Of a DNA stretch of 43,872 nucleotides, positions 15,661-23,723 are shown piece by piece (within the stretch, counting starts at the first letter, position 1; each line of letters opens with the position of its first letter). The position numbers and the translations under genes were made by a program. The stretch lies in contig JACPTK010000012.1 of NCBI GenBank assembly GCA_016192825.1, positions 1-43,872 on the forward strand, given 5' to 3'. Source of the DNA: Betaproteobacteria bacterium (lineage in GTDB: Bacteria > Pseudomonadota > Gammaproteobacteria > Burkholderiales > SG8-41). The notes beneath the pieces are model-generated. The model was not told where the DNA came from, ran no database searches, and was given only the letters and a program-made list of their open reading frames with translations.

Positions 15661-18600
15661 CTACTGAATTACCGCCAACGGAATATCCCCGAGGTAGAGA
15701 TATTCCTTCTGCATCTGCCCGCCAGCGCTGCTCTCGGCAATGAGCCGCCCCTGCACGTCGTAGTGATAGACGGTGTCGCCCAACGCGTTGCTCTTCCGGA
15801 TTCTCTGGCCGAGCGCATTCACCTGGTAGCTCGTCGCGCCGATCACCGAAACGGTCTGAAGGAGCCGCCCGCGCGCGTCATAGGCATAGGTATTCGCGCC
15901 GTCCGCAGTGATCGAGCCGTTGGCGTCGTGCGCGTAGCTCCGGAACGGGCCGGAACCGGGTGTGATTGAAGCCAGCCGGTTGCTCGCCGTGTCGTAGGCA
16001 TAGATGTCCGTGCTCGAGCCCACCGTCTTGGTGAGGCGATTGCCCACCGCGTCGTAGCCGTAGGCGAATGGCGTGCCCGGAACGATGGCCTGCGTGAGCC
16101 GGTCCAGGCTGTCGTAGCCATAGGTGTTGCCGTTCGCCGGATTGGCGATGTCGCCCAGGAGCGCGATGCGGCTCGCTGCGTCGTAGCCGACGGAGAACGT
16201 CTGGGCGCCGAGGCTGTAGCTCGCGATGCGCCCGTCCTGGTCCTGCCCGCGGGAATAGCTCTGGCCGTTGCCCAGCGTGAAGCTCTTCACGCCGCCGAAC
16301 GGGTGGTACTGCACGTTGCTTAGCAGCACCTGACTTTGATCGTTCGCAGTCGTGGTGATCTGATTCACGCGACCCAGCGCATCGAAGCCATAGGTCAGGC
16401 TGCGCCCCGACGGATAACGGATGTCGCTCAGGCGCCCGGCACCGTCGTAGCCGTAGCCCGTCACATACGAGACGCCATTGATCGTACGCGCCTCGGAGAT
16501 CACCCGCCCGTGCGCGTCATACTGGTACTGGACGCGGCTCGTCACCTGGTTGGCCGCGTTGGTCTCCGTGATGGCCGTGAGCCGCCCGCGTCCGTTCGCA
16601 ACCTGGTCGTAATCGTAGGTTTGTCCCGAGCCGTCGTGAAACGTGATGCTAGTGACGCGGTTCAGCGTATCGTATTGATACGTCGTGGTCTGACCCTTGG
16701 CGTCCCTCTGGGTGAGAAGATTGCCGGCGGCGTCGTAGGTATTGATGGTCGTGCCGGTGTCGGGGCTGATTTGCTGATTGAGGTTGTTGAGCCCGTCGTA
16801 GCTGTAGGTGGTGGCAAGATTGCGGGGATCCCTCACCGAAGTGAGCTGGTCGATCCCGTTGTAGCCGTAATTGACCTGCCCGGAGTCCGGGTCGGTTACA
16901 CGGATCAGGCGGTTCAGCGCATCGTAGGCGTTGGCCGTGACATCCACGGCGCCCGCCAGCGGCCCGTCAATCGAGGTGACGTTGCCCTGGTTGTCGTAGC
17001 CGTACGTCGTGGCCTGACCGGCCGCCCCGATCTCCTGCGCGAGATAATTGAGGTTGCTGTAGATGCGGCTTCGCGTCCGCGCGAGCTGATTCAGGGGATC
17101 GAATACCTGCTCCTGCACGCGGTTGCCCGCGAAGTCGAGCGTGTAGGCAATGCGGTTGCCGAGGCTGTCCGCGATCTGGGTCAGCCGGTGCGCATCGTCG
17201 TAGGCGTAATCCAGGAAGCTCCCGTCCGGAAGCGTCACGCGCGTCAGTTGCCCGGCGTTGTCGTAGGCGTAGGTGGTGGGCTCCCCGCCAACGTTGCGGG
17301 AGGTAAGGCGCAGCCGTTCGTCGTAGGTCAGGTTCGTCACGAGCCCGTTCGGATCCATGATGGCGAGCGGCTGGCCATGGGCGTTGTATTCCGTGATCCG
17401 CGTGAGGTGCCCGAGCGCATTGGTGATCGTTTCGATCTGTCCCCTGCACCCGATCTCGCTCGCCCCCGGGCAGGTCGCATCGTTGGCGTAGTAGGTATAG
17501 GTCGTGACGTCCGATACGTCGGTCCTCGGGCCGTCCATCGTCAGCACCTGGCCGTTGGCGTTGTAGGTAGAAGTCCAGGTACGCGGCGTGCCGGCCGGCG
17601 TTGCGCCGAAGCCCGCCGCCCCGCTCGCGTCGGTCGTCGCCTGGATCGTCCGGCTCAACAGGTTGCCGCGATTGCCCGGGTCTGGATCGGTCGGCTCTCC
17701 ATAGACCATCGTCGTGACGCGCAAGGGCTGCGCGACCGCTGTCGGCGAGCGATAGACAGGGTGCCACTGCGTCGTGATCACGCGCGTGTCCGATGTGTTC
17801 CCGCCGCCGCTCGTCAAGCCTTCCACGCGCAGCAGCTCCAGCCCGCGCGCATCATGCGTGGTGTCCGTGCGGTTGCCGTTCCAGTCGATTCGAATCGCGG
17901 GGAAGCCATTGGCGTCATACCCCGCTCCGGCAGGACCGCACGACGGGCAGGCGGGGCCGGCAATCGCGGTATTCAGAAACACCCCCTGCACGATCTGATA
18001 GCTGTACGTGCGGGTGGCGGCGAGCGTGCTGCTGACATGCGTGGTTACGTTCGCCGTGAGCGAGTTGACGTAGGAAACCGTGACTTTGCCGGCGCCCCCT
18101 GCGTGCTCCGAAGATGAAGCGCGAGCGTATTCGTCGTAACCAAAGGTGGCAAAGCGATTTCCATTTTCGTCGCTGATGCCCGTGAGGCTATTCCGGACGA
18201 TCGCGTTTTCGTAGTGATAACTACGCACCCGGTTGTCGGGGTAAGTCACGCTGGCGAGGTTGTTGAAGCGATCCTCGTAGCCGTAGAGATACCGCCCGCC
18301 GGCCGGGTCCGTCATGGCGCTGATGCGCATACGGCTGTCATATTCGAAGGACAGCGAGCGCCCGAACGAATCGGTCACCTTCTCGATCCGCCCGACGCTG
18401 ATCCCCGATGCGATGTACGTCAGCGTCAACGAAAGTCCCGCCCGGTTGGTGATCGACAGCAGGTTCCCTGAGTCGTCGTAAAGCTCGACTTCGTCGTCCT
18501 TGTTGGTGAGCTTCCAGCCGCTGGGCAACCGCTCCAGTCGCTCGACCACATCGGGATCGGGCAGGTAATTCGCGCCGCTCAGCTTGAAGGCGAAAACACG

Positions 18601-19323
18601 GCCGTCCGGCCGGTCGGCGCCAACGTAGAGGATGTTGGACGGATTGGGGCCGAAGCTCAGCCGGCGGTGATACGTATGCCACCAGTTCACGCCCAGCCTG
18701 GGGGCGGTTACGTCGCGGGTGCCGGTGTTATGCACCCGCTCGAACTTCAGCGGGAAGGCACCCGACCCGACGTAATCCACCTCGCGCTGCAGCTTGTTCG
18801 CTGACCCCGGATAGATGGGGTTGCCGACACCACACGTGGGACAGAAGCCGATGTTCCTGGTGATCGGCGCGTTGCCCGGGATGCAGACCGGCCCTTCGGC
18901 GGGGCTGATCAATCGGCGACCGTAATCCCGATCGCAATAGGGACGAATGCTGATGGTCTTGTTGGGCGTGGTCGGGAAATCGTTGACGCGACGATAATCT
19001 ATGAGAATCTCGAACAGCGAATCGAGAACGCAGTCTTTGTCGATCACGATCAGCTCGACACCGTGAAATGCCGTGGCCTCCGCAATCGCCGCCGCCTTCG
19101 CCGCCTCGCAGCTCGCAAAGCCATCCCTGGCTTCGCCGGCAAAGTCGGGCCAATACCGCCACTTGGCGGGAAGCTCATTCAGGGCGTGCGCGTGCGCGCT
19201 CGCAAGGACTGCAAGCGCGGCCAACGCGAAACTCGGAACCAGCGCGAAGAGCCGCCCGAGGCAGGCCCGGGCACGAGAAGAAAATGCCGCCGCAGAAGGT
19301 TGCATGCGCCCTCCCCTCCGCAT
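15661..19323 (-). CDS. RHS-repeat protein (DUF6531-type head plus YD repeats), ends at in-frame amber
   Basis: A 1220-residue RHS protein. A signal peptide covers about residues 7-47 (ALAALAVLASAHAHA). A cysteine-rich head (about 50-165) is followed by the DUF6531-type entry VGNPIYPGSANKLQREVDY. YD repeats then fill about 300-1200 (many GYDxxGR/LTxxxY units), which normally build the RHS cage. The protein stops at KEYLYLGDIPLAVIQ, just where the core should continue into the DHLNTPR region. That missing end is encoded after the stop, in the same frame, by the next ORF. The start could be either of two methionines, residues 1 or 7. Confidence 0.88.
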   Translation of the reverse strand: MRRGGRMQPSAAAFSSRARACLGRLFALVPSFALAALAVLASAHAHALNELPAKWRYWPDFAGEARDGFASCEAAKAAAIAEATAFHGVELIVIDKDCVLDSLFEILIDYRRVNDFPTTPNKTISIRPYCDRDYGRRLISPAEGPVCIPGNAPITRNIGFCPTCGVGNPIYPGSANKLQREVDYVGSGAFPLKFERVHNTGTRDVTAPRLGVNWWHTYHRRLSFGPNPSNILYVGADRPDGRVFAFKLSGANYLPDPDVVERLERLPSGWKLTNKDDEVELYDDSGNLLSITNRAGLSLTLTYIASGISVGRIEKVTDSFGRSLSFEYDSRMRISAMTDPAGGRYLYGYEDRFNNLASVTYPDNRVRSYHYENAIVRNSLTGISDENGNRFATFGYDEYARASSSEHAGGAGKVTVSYVNSLTANVTTHVSSTLAATRTYSYQIVQGVFLNTAIAGPACPSCGPAGAGYDANGFPAIRIDWNGNRTDTTHDARGLELLRVEGLTSGGGNTSDTRVITTQWHPVYRSPTAVAQPLRVTTMVYGEPTDPDPGNRGNLLSRTIQATTDASGAAGFGATPAGTPRTWTSTYNANGQVLTMDGPRTDVSDVTTYTYYANDATCPGASEIGCRGQIETITNALGHLTRITEYNAHGQPLAIMDPNGLVTNLTYDERLRLTSRNVGGEPTTYAYDNAGQLTRVTLPDGSFLDYAYDDAHRLTQIADSLGNRIAYTLDFAGNRVQEQVFDPLNQLARTRSRIYSNLNYLAQEIGAAGQATTYGYDNQGNVTSIDGPLAGAVDVTANAYDALNRLIRVTDPDSGQVNYGYNGIDQLTSVRDPRNLATTYSYDGLNNLNQQISPDTGTTINTYDAAGNLLTQRDAKGQTTTYQYDTLNRVTSITFHDGSGQTYDYDQVANGRGRLTAITETNAANQVTSRVQYQYDAHGRVISEARTINGVSYVTGYGYDGAGRLSDIRYPSGRSLTYGFDALGRVNQITTTANDQSQVLLSNVQYHPFGGVKSFTLGNGQSYSRGQDQDGRIASYSLGAQTFSVGYDAASRIALLGDIANPANGNTYGYDSLDRLTQAIVPGTPFAYGYDAVGNRLTKTVGSSTDIYAYDTASNRLASITPGSGPFRSYAHDANGSITADGANTYAYDARGRLLQTVSVIGATSYQVNALGQRIRKSNALGDTVYHYDVQGRLIAESSAGGQMQKEYLYLGDIPLAVIQ

Positions 19324-19692
19324 CGCCTGCCCCGGATTGCAGGCGTGCCAACGAAATTCGCAGTGTTTTCGCGCGCCCGCTCGTCGACCTGTTTCGAGGG
19401 AACGCGCGTTTTTGCTTCTTGTGATGGCCCGAATAAGCTACACGCCCCGGATCACCCGCGCAAATCTCACAAAATGTTAGGTTTTGCGCGGCGCGCGTTT
19501 CCCGCGTCGGGTCATGGATTTAGAGCCGATACTTCGCTCGAAGACTGAGAAAATGGTGACTCGGGGCGGGGTTGATCGAAGCGCACACCCCGTGGGAGTC
19601 CGCCGGGTCGGGAGAATGCGATGCGGCTGGCCGGATCGCGACCGGACGTTACGGGATCCCGCCTGCGCGGGGATGACTTCCGCAGAGCATCC
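19324..19692. other. Upstream region of the RHS gene, no gene recognised
   Basis: About 370 bases separate the RHS start from the MITE-like element. The stretch should hold the RHS promoter, but no convincing -35/-10 pair stands out. It contains one copy of the dispersed hairpin repeat (19658-19671, stem CCCGC / GCGGG). No coding frame here has a recognisable product. Confidence 0.45.
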
Positions 19693-19904
19693 CTAGCAGC
19701 CTGTCGGACTTGGCATTCCGACAGGCTGCTCACAGCAAAACCGCCTGCGAATTTCGAATGAAATACGGGATGACGACCCTTATTAGCCTCCAACGGGCAC
19801 GCGAGCAGGCTGAAAACAGGATTTTCACTGCCTTTTTCTTGCGTTCTGGCGCAGGCGGTTTTGCATTTAGGAGTTTGTCGGTCCTAAGTCCGACAAACTC
19901 CTAG
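19693..19904. mobile_element. MITE-like element with terminal hairpins, inner inverted repeat and CTAG at both ends
   Basis: The left end is a perfect 14-bp hairpin (AGCAGCCTGTCGGA, 19695-19708, with 19717-19730; loop 8). The right end is another 14-bp hairpin of different sequence (TAGGAGTTTGTCGG, 19868-19881, with 19890-19903; loop 8). Inside, GCAAAACCGCCTGCG (19735-19749) is perfectly inverted at 19850-19864. A small TGAAAA/TTTTCA hairpin sits at 19811-19827. CTAG occurs at both outer borders (19693-19696, 19901-19904) and may be a target duplication. No transposase is encoded. The right-hand CTAG supplies the stop codon of the next gene. Confidence 0.6.
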
Positions 19905-20596
19905 GTGATGCCCGTCGCCGCAAAAACTTTCTTCGCCGCGTTCGACGTGAGGTTGCCCGCCAGCTTGCGCGCCGCGTCCGGCGCCTCGCTCGCGGCCGTG
20001 GCGGCGGCGTCGTAGCTGGTGATGTTCTGGACCTCGTCCGGCAGCGGCGCCGCGAGCTTCACCTGGCAGCCCTTGTCGATCATCACCATCACTTCCGAGA
20101 TCTGCCCGAGACCGACCGCGCCCGGCGGCTGGGCGGCAACGTGCTCCATCACCCCGGAACCGGTGTCCACCACGACGAGCTTCGCGCCGAGCGCATCCTT
20201 CAGCCCGAGCTTCTCCAGCAGCTTCGCGGAATAGATCCCGCTGGAGGCCCGGTTGATCACCACCATGGTCGCGCCGGTGAGCGCGCGCTTGAACGCCGCG
20301 GTGTCGGAGAGATCGGGGACTGCCCCTTTGGCATGAACGACCACGCCCATGCGCGAGCGCCCCACGAAGCCGCGGCTTGCGGCGTCGATCTTTCCCGCCT
20401 GCTGGAACTCGTCCATCGCCGCCGGCGGCGCGACGATGACGTCCGCCGCCGCTCCGGTCGCGACGAGCTTGCGCAGCTCGGGCGCGGTGTGAAACTCGAC
20501 GGTGACGCGGGTCCCCGTCGCGCGCTCGAACTCCTGCGCGATCTTCGACACGCCGCGCTTCACCGCCCCCGCAGAAAGCACTTTCAATTCGTTCAT
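19901..20596 (-). CDS. ModA-like substrate-binding protein lacking a signal peptide
   Basis: A 231-residue protein of the ModA/SBP_bac_11 group of periplasmic-type binding folds. It begins directly with the first strand (LKVLSAGAVKRG) and continues through FERATGTRVTVEF, ADVIVAPPAAMDEF and the C-terminal AAKKVFAATGIT. There is no signal peptide, so it should be cytoplasmic unless the start is misplaced. No ModB or ModC gene is adjacent. A paralogue (about 45% similar by eye) lies at 20835-21530 in the same orientation. Its TAG stop lies within the adjoining MITE-like element, so the insertion apparently landed at the very end of the gene without removing the normal C-terminus. Confidence 0.8.
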   Translation of the reverse strand: MNELKVLSAGAVKRGVSKIAQEFERATGTRVTVEFHTAPELRKLVATGAAADVIVAPPAAMDEFQQAGKIDAASRGFVGRSRMGVVVHAKGAVPDLSDTAAFKRALTGATMVVINRASSGIYSAKLLEKLGLKDALGAKLVVVDTGSGVMEHVAAQPPGAVGLGQISEVMVMIDKGCQVKLAAPLPDEVQNITSYDAAATAASEAPDAARKLAGNLTSNAAKKVFAATGIT

Positions 20597-20745
20597 GGAC
20601 GCGTCCTCACATCGCTCCGTTTATCGCACGATCGACCGCTTGCGGCACGCTCCGTGCTTTCTGAATTATGGATCTACGGTCGTCCTCTTGCCGGAGAACA
20701 AACTTGAACGCATCTCTAAAATACCAAAAGCCAAAACCAGAATAG

Positions 20746-20811
20746 ACAGGATTAACAGGATTCACATGATTTAATTCGGTTTTTTGATTTTGTTAATCCT
20801 GTAAATCCCGT
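20746..20811. repeat. Inverted pair of 9-base tandem arrays
   Basis: On the plus strand, ACAGGATTA, ACAGGATTC and ACATGATTT follow one another (20746-20772). On the minus strand, ACGGGATTT, ACAGGATTA and ACAAAATCA occupy 20811-20785. The core 12 bases (ACAGGATTAACA) form a perfect inverted repeat, 20746-20757 with 20791-20802. The structure could act as a bidirectional terminator or RNA hairpin between the two ModA-like genes. It has the same plan as the 7- and 8-base arrays elsewhere in the window. Confidence 0.7.
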
Positions 20812-20834
20812 CCATTTGTTATTTTTTGCGACGT

Positions 20835-21530
20835 CTAGTCGATTCCTGTCGCCGCGAATACCGCCTTGGCCTCGGGCGCGCCGAGAAAGCTCGCCAGCGC
20901 GCGCGCCGCCTCCTGCTGGCCGCTCGCGGCAGCCACCGCGGCATCGTAGGCGGTCGCGTTCTGGATCGCATCGGGCAGCGGTGCGACCAGCGCGATGACA
21001 ACGCCCTTGTCCACGAGCTCGCTGATCTCGGCGAGCTGGCCAACACCGATGGCGCGCTCCGGCGAAGCGGCGACATGCTCCATCACCTTCACCGCGTCCG
21101 GCAGCTTGAGGACCTTGTCTTTCGTCGCCTCCCCGATGCCGAGCTTCTCCAGCAGCTGCACCATGTACACGCCGCTCGACGCACCGTTGCAGACGATCTG
21201 CGCGGCGTCGAGCATCGCCTGCTTGAACGTGTCGGTGCTGGAGATGTCGGGCCGCCAGGTGCCCTTCCTGGCAACGATCCCCAGCCTGGAGCGCCCCATC
21301 CGCGCGCGGGTGCCGGCCACCACCTTGCCCTGCTGAACAAGCTCGTCCATCGCCGCCTGCGGCACCACGGCCACGTCGACGGCCTCCCCCGCCAGCACGC
21401 GGTCGCGCACGCCCGGCGCGCCGGCGAATTCCACGCTCACGCGATGGCCCGAGCGCTTCTCGAATTCCGCGGCGAGCCGCGTCACGCCGCGCTTCACCGG
21501 CCCGGCGCCCAGTATTCTCAATGTCGTCAT
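20835..21530 (-). CDS. ModA-like substrate-binding protein lacking a signal peptide (paralogue)
   Basis: A 231-residue paralogue of the upstream-numbered neighbour at 19901-20596. Shared landmarks are LRILGAGPVKRGV, FEKRSGHRVSVEF, VPQAAMDELVQQGK, GASSGVYMVQLLEKLGI and the ending KAVFAATGID. The start at 21530 aligns best with the paralogue; a second ATG lies three codons upstream. There is no signal peptide and no ABC permease nearby. The tandem pair suggests duplication, with each gene followed by a structured repeat. The ligand is unknown. Confidence 0.8.
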   Translation of the reverse strand: MTTLRILGAGPVKRGVTRLAAEFEKRSGHRVSVEFAGAPGVRDRVLAGEAVDVAVVPQAAMDELVQQGKVVAGTRARMGRSRLGIVARKGTWRPDISSTDTFKQAMLDAAQIVCNGASSGVYMVQLLEKLGIGEATKDKVLKLPDAVKVMEHVAASPERAIGVGQLAEISELVDKGVVIALVAPLPDAIQNATAYDAAVAAASGQQEAARALASFLGAPEAKAVFAATGID

Positions 21531-21696
21531 GAGGGGCATTTCTTGTGCGGGGCCTGAAGCCTAGCAAACACGCCGCCCGACGACAACTTTCCGCGCTTTT
21601 TCCCGTCACGCCCCTGTGCTATTCTGCAACCGGCTGTTCGTCTTGCGGTCCAATCCGGAACCGTTTTCGTTTCACCTCTCGAGGAGGATCAAGCTC

Positions 21697-22638
21697 ATGA
21701 AACAGTCGCAGCGCATCCGTGGCGTGCTCGCTCCCGTCGTCACCCCGTTCAGCAAGGACCTGTCCCCGGACCCCCAGCGCTTCATCGGGCATTGCCGCTG
21801 GCTGATCACCCAGGGCTGCGGGCTCGCGGTGTTCGGCACCAACAGCGAGGCGAATTCGCTCTCGGTCAACGAGCGCATCGCGCTGCTCGATGCCCTGCTC
21901 GCCGCCGACGTGGACCCGTGGCGCATGATGCCCGGCACCGGCTGCTGCGCGCTCACCGACACGGTGCGGCTCACCGAGCACGCGGTGAAGGCCGGCTGCG
22001 CCGGCGTGCTGATGCTGCCGCCGTTCTACTACAAGGACGTCTCCGAGGACGGCCTCTACCGCAGCTATGCCGAGGTCATCGAACGCGTCGGCGACGCGCG
22101 GTTGAGGATCTACCTCTACCACATACCGCCGGTGGCGGTCGTGGGCATCACCACCGGGCTGGTGGAGCGGCTGCTGAAGAAGTACCCCACCGCGGTCGCC
22201 GGCATGAAGGACAGCTCGGGCGACTGGAGCAACACCAGGAAGTTTCTCGACGCGTTCGCGAAGCAGGGGTTCGACGTGTTCGCGGGCAGCGAATCGTTCC
22301 TGCTCGCCAACATGCGGCACGGCGGCGCGGGCTGCATCTCGGCCACCGCCAACGTCAATCCGGCCGCGATCGACCGGCTCTACCGCGACTGGCGCAAGGA
22401 CGACGCGGACCAGCAGCAGGAAGCGCTCAACGCCGTGCGCAAGACCGTCGGCCAGTACGTGATGATCCCGGCGCTGAAGGCCGTCGTCGCGCATTATTCG
22501 AACGACCCGCAATGGGCGACGGTGCGGCCGCCGCTCACCGAGCTCACCGCGGCACAGGCGAAGAACGTCATCGACGGGCTCGTGAAGCTCGGCTTCGAGA
22601 TGCCCGGGCTCGAGCAGGCGCAGGCGAAGGCCGCCTGA
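21697..22638 (+). CDS. Dihydrodipicolinate synthase/N-acetylneuraminate lyase family protein
   Basis: The start at 21697 is chosen for the strong GAGGAGG site nine bases upstream; an open frame continues 27 codons further. The 313-residue protein is a class I aldolase of the DapA/NanA superfamily. The Schiff-base lysine is Lys171 in GMKDSSGDW, the conserved tyrosine is Tyr141 in YHIPP, and FGTNSEA (47-53) replaces the usual GTTGE phosphate/carboxylate loop. It probably cleaves or condenses a 2-keto acid. The partner amidohydrolase downstream on the same strand suggests catabolism of a carboxylated or lactone compound, not lysine biosynthesis. Confidence 0.9.
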   Translation: MKQSQRIRGVLAPVVTPFSKDLSPDPQRFIGHCRWLITQGCGLAVFGTNSEANSLSVNERIALLDALLAADVDPWRMMPGTGCCALTDTVRLTEHAVKAGCAGVLMLPPFYYKDVSEDGLYRSYAEVIERVGDARLRIYLYHIPPVAVVGITTGLVERLLKKYPTAVAGMKDSSGDWSNTRKFLDAFAKQGFDVFAGSESFLLANMRHGGAGCISATANVNPAAIDRLYRDWRKDDADQQQEALNAVRKTVGQYVMIPALKAVVAHYSNDPQWATVRPPLTELTAAQAKNVIDGLVKLGFEMPGLEQAQAKAA

Positions 22639-22652
22639 CGCCCGACGAGAGC

Positions 22653-22782
22653 GTGATTGGTGATTCGTGATTGGTAATTGGAAGACAGCGTTTAGGCTTA
22701 GAGCCGTGATAGCTTTCGTGCCCCCTGCGAGCAGGGGAACGAGGTGAAAAGCTCCATTCACTATTCACTAATCACCAATCAC
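22653..22782. repeat. Inverted pair of 4 x 7-base arrays around a central hairpin
   Basis: Four heptamers of consensus GTGATTN run on the plus strand at 22653-22680. Four related heptamers (GTGATTG, GTGATTA, GTGAATA, GTGAATG) run on the minus strand from 22782 to 22755. The outer 20 bases (22651-22670 and 22765-22784) are inverted with one mismatch. A CCCCTGC/GCAGGGG hairpin (22722-22737) lies between. The element fills the gap between the lyase and amidohydrolase genes. Confidence 0.75.
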
Positions 22783-22808
22783 GCAGTTGCAGGTTGCGAG
22801 CAAGTGAA

Positions 22809-23711
22809 ATGAACTTGCAACCTGCCGCCGGCGTGGAGGCGCCGGCTTGCGCGCCGCCTGATTTCCGGCCGCGCAAGCCGCGGCTGAAGCTGCCAGCAAA
22901 GGCGTGCGACACGCACGCGCACGTCATGGGACCCAAGGCGCGCTACGCGTATTCGCCGGCGCGCGTGTATACCCCGCCCGACTGCCTGCTCACCGATTAC
23001 CTGCGCATGCTCGACACGCTCGGCGTCGAGCGCGCGGTGCTGGTGCAGCCCAGCGTCTACGGCACCGACAACACCGTGATGCTGGAAGCGATGAAGGCGG
23101 CGGGCGGACGGCTGCGGGGCGTGGCGGTGGTCGCCGAGGACATATCCGATGCGGAGCTGAAGAAACTCGATGGCGCTGGCGTGCGCGGCGTGCGCGTGAA
23201 CATCGTGGACGTCAAGGACCGCAAGCCGGGCACGCTGCCGATGGACGCGCTCGGAAAGCTCGCGCGGCGCGTTGCGCCGCTCGGCTGGCACATGGAATTC
23301 CTGATGCACGCGGACGAATTCCCCGATCTCGACCGCGCATTCGCCGATTTCCCGGTGGAGATCGTGCTGGGCCACCTCGGTTATATGAACATCGGCGAGA
23401 AACCCGAAGCGCCCGGCTTCCAGGCGCTGCTGCGGCTGATGAAGAGCGGGAAGGCGTGGCTCAAGCTGACCGGCCCGTACCGCATCACCAGGGCGCCGCT
23501 TCCCTACCCCGACACCGTGCCGTTCGCCAAGGCGCTGCTCGCAGCCAACCGCGAGCGCGTGATCTGGGGCACCGACTGGCCGCACGTCATGCTGAGGGGC
23601 GTCATGCCCAACGACGGCGACCTCGCCGACGTGCTGGCCGACTGGATTCCCGATGCGGGCCTGCGCGAGCAGGTGCTGGTTACGAATCCCGCGCGACTCT
23701 ACGGCTTCTGA
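22809..23711 (+). CDS. Amidohydrolase family protein, 2-pyrone-4,6-dicarboxylate lactonase-like
   Basis: A 300-residue TIM-barrel hydrolase of the amidohydrolase-2 family (PF04909). The metal-binding first-strand motif is CDTHAHVMG (His36, His38). Later landmarks are LVQPSVYGTDNTV, the GHLGYMN strand and the C-terminal GTDWPH aspartate. The overall pattern matches LigI-type pyrone-dicarboxylate lactonases and related decarboxylases. The ATG at 22809 is preferred over a TTG five codons upstream. It follows a DapA-like gene on the same strand, and both may act on the same carboxylated aromatic-derived compound. It converges with the FeoB gene, leaving only 12 bases between stops. Confidence 0.88.
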   Translation: MNLQPAAGVEAPACAPPDFRPRKPRLKLPAKACDTHAHVMGPKARYAYSPARVYTPPDCLLTDYLRMLDTLGVERAVLVQPSVYGTDNTVMLEAMKAAGGRLRGVAVVAEDISDAELKKLDGAGVRGVRVNIVDVKDRKPGTLPMDALGKLARRVAPLGWHMEFLMHADEFPDLDRAFADFPVEIVLGHLGYMNIGEKPEAPGFQALLRLMKSGKAWLKLTGPYRITRAPLPYPDTVPFAKALLAANRERVIWGTDWPHVMLRGVMPNDGDLADVLADWIPDAGLREQVLVTNPARLYGF

Positions 23712-23723
23712 CCGGCGGCCCCG

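Noticed and set aside
16336-18117. A 593-codon open frame antisense to the RHS gene
   Set aside because: It mirrors the periodic YD repeats of the RHS gene in a GC-rich sequence, has no ribosome site and no family resemblance; it is a shadow.
20746-20811. Riboswitch or attenuator upstream of the ModA-like gene
   Set aside because: The fold is explained by the inverted nonamer arrays, and no molybdenum-cofactor riboswitch features are visible.
22653-22782. CRISPR-like array
   Set aside because: Units are 7 bases and directly adjacent with no spacers; neither cas genes nor repeats of 24-37 bases are present.
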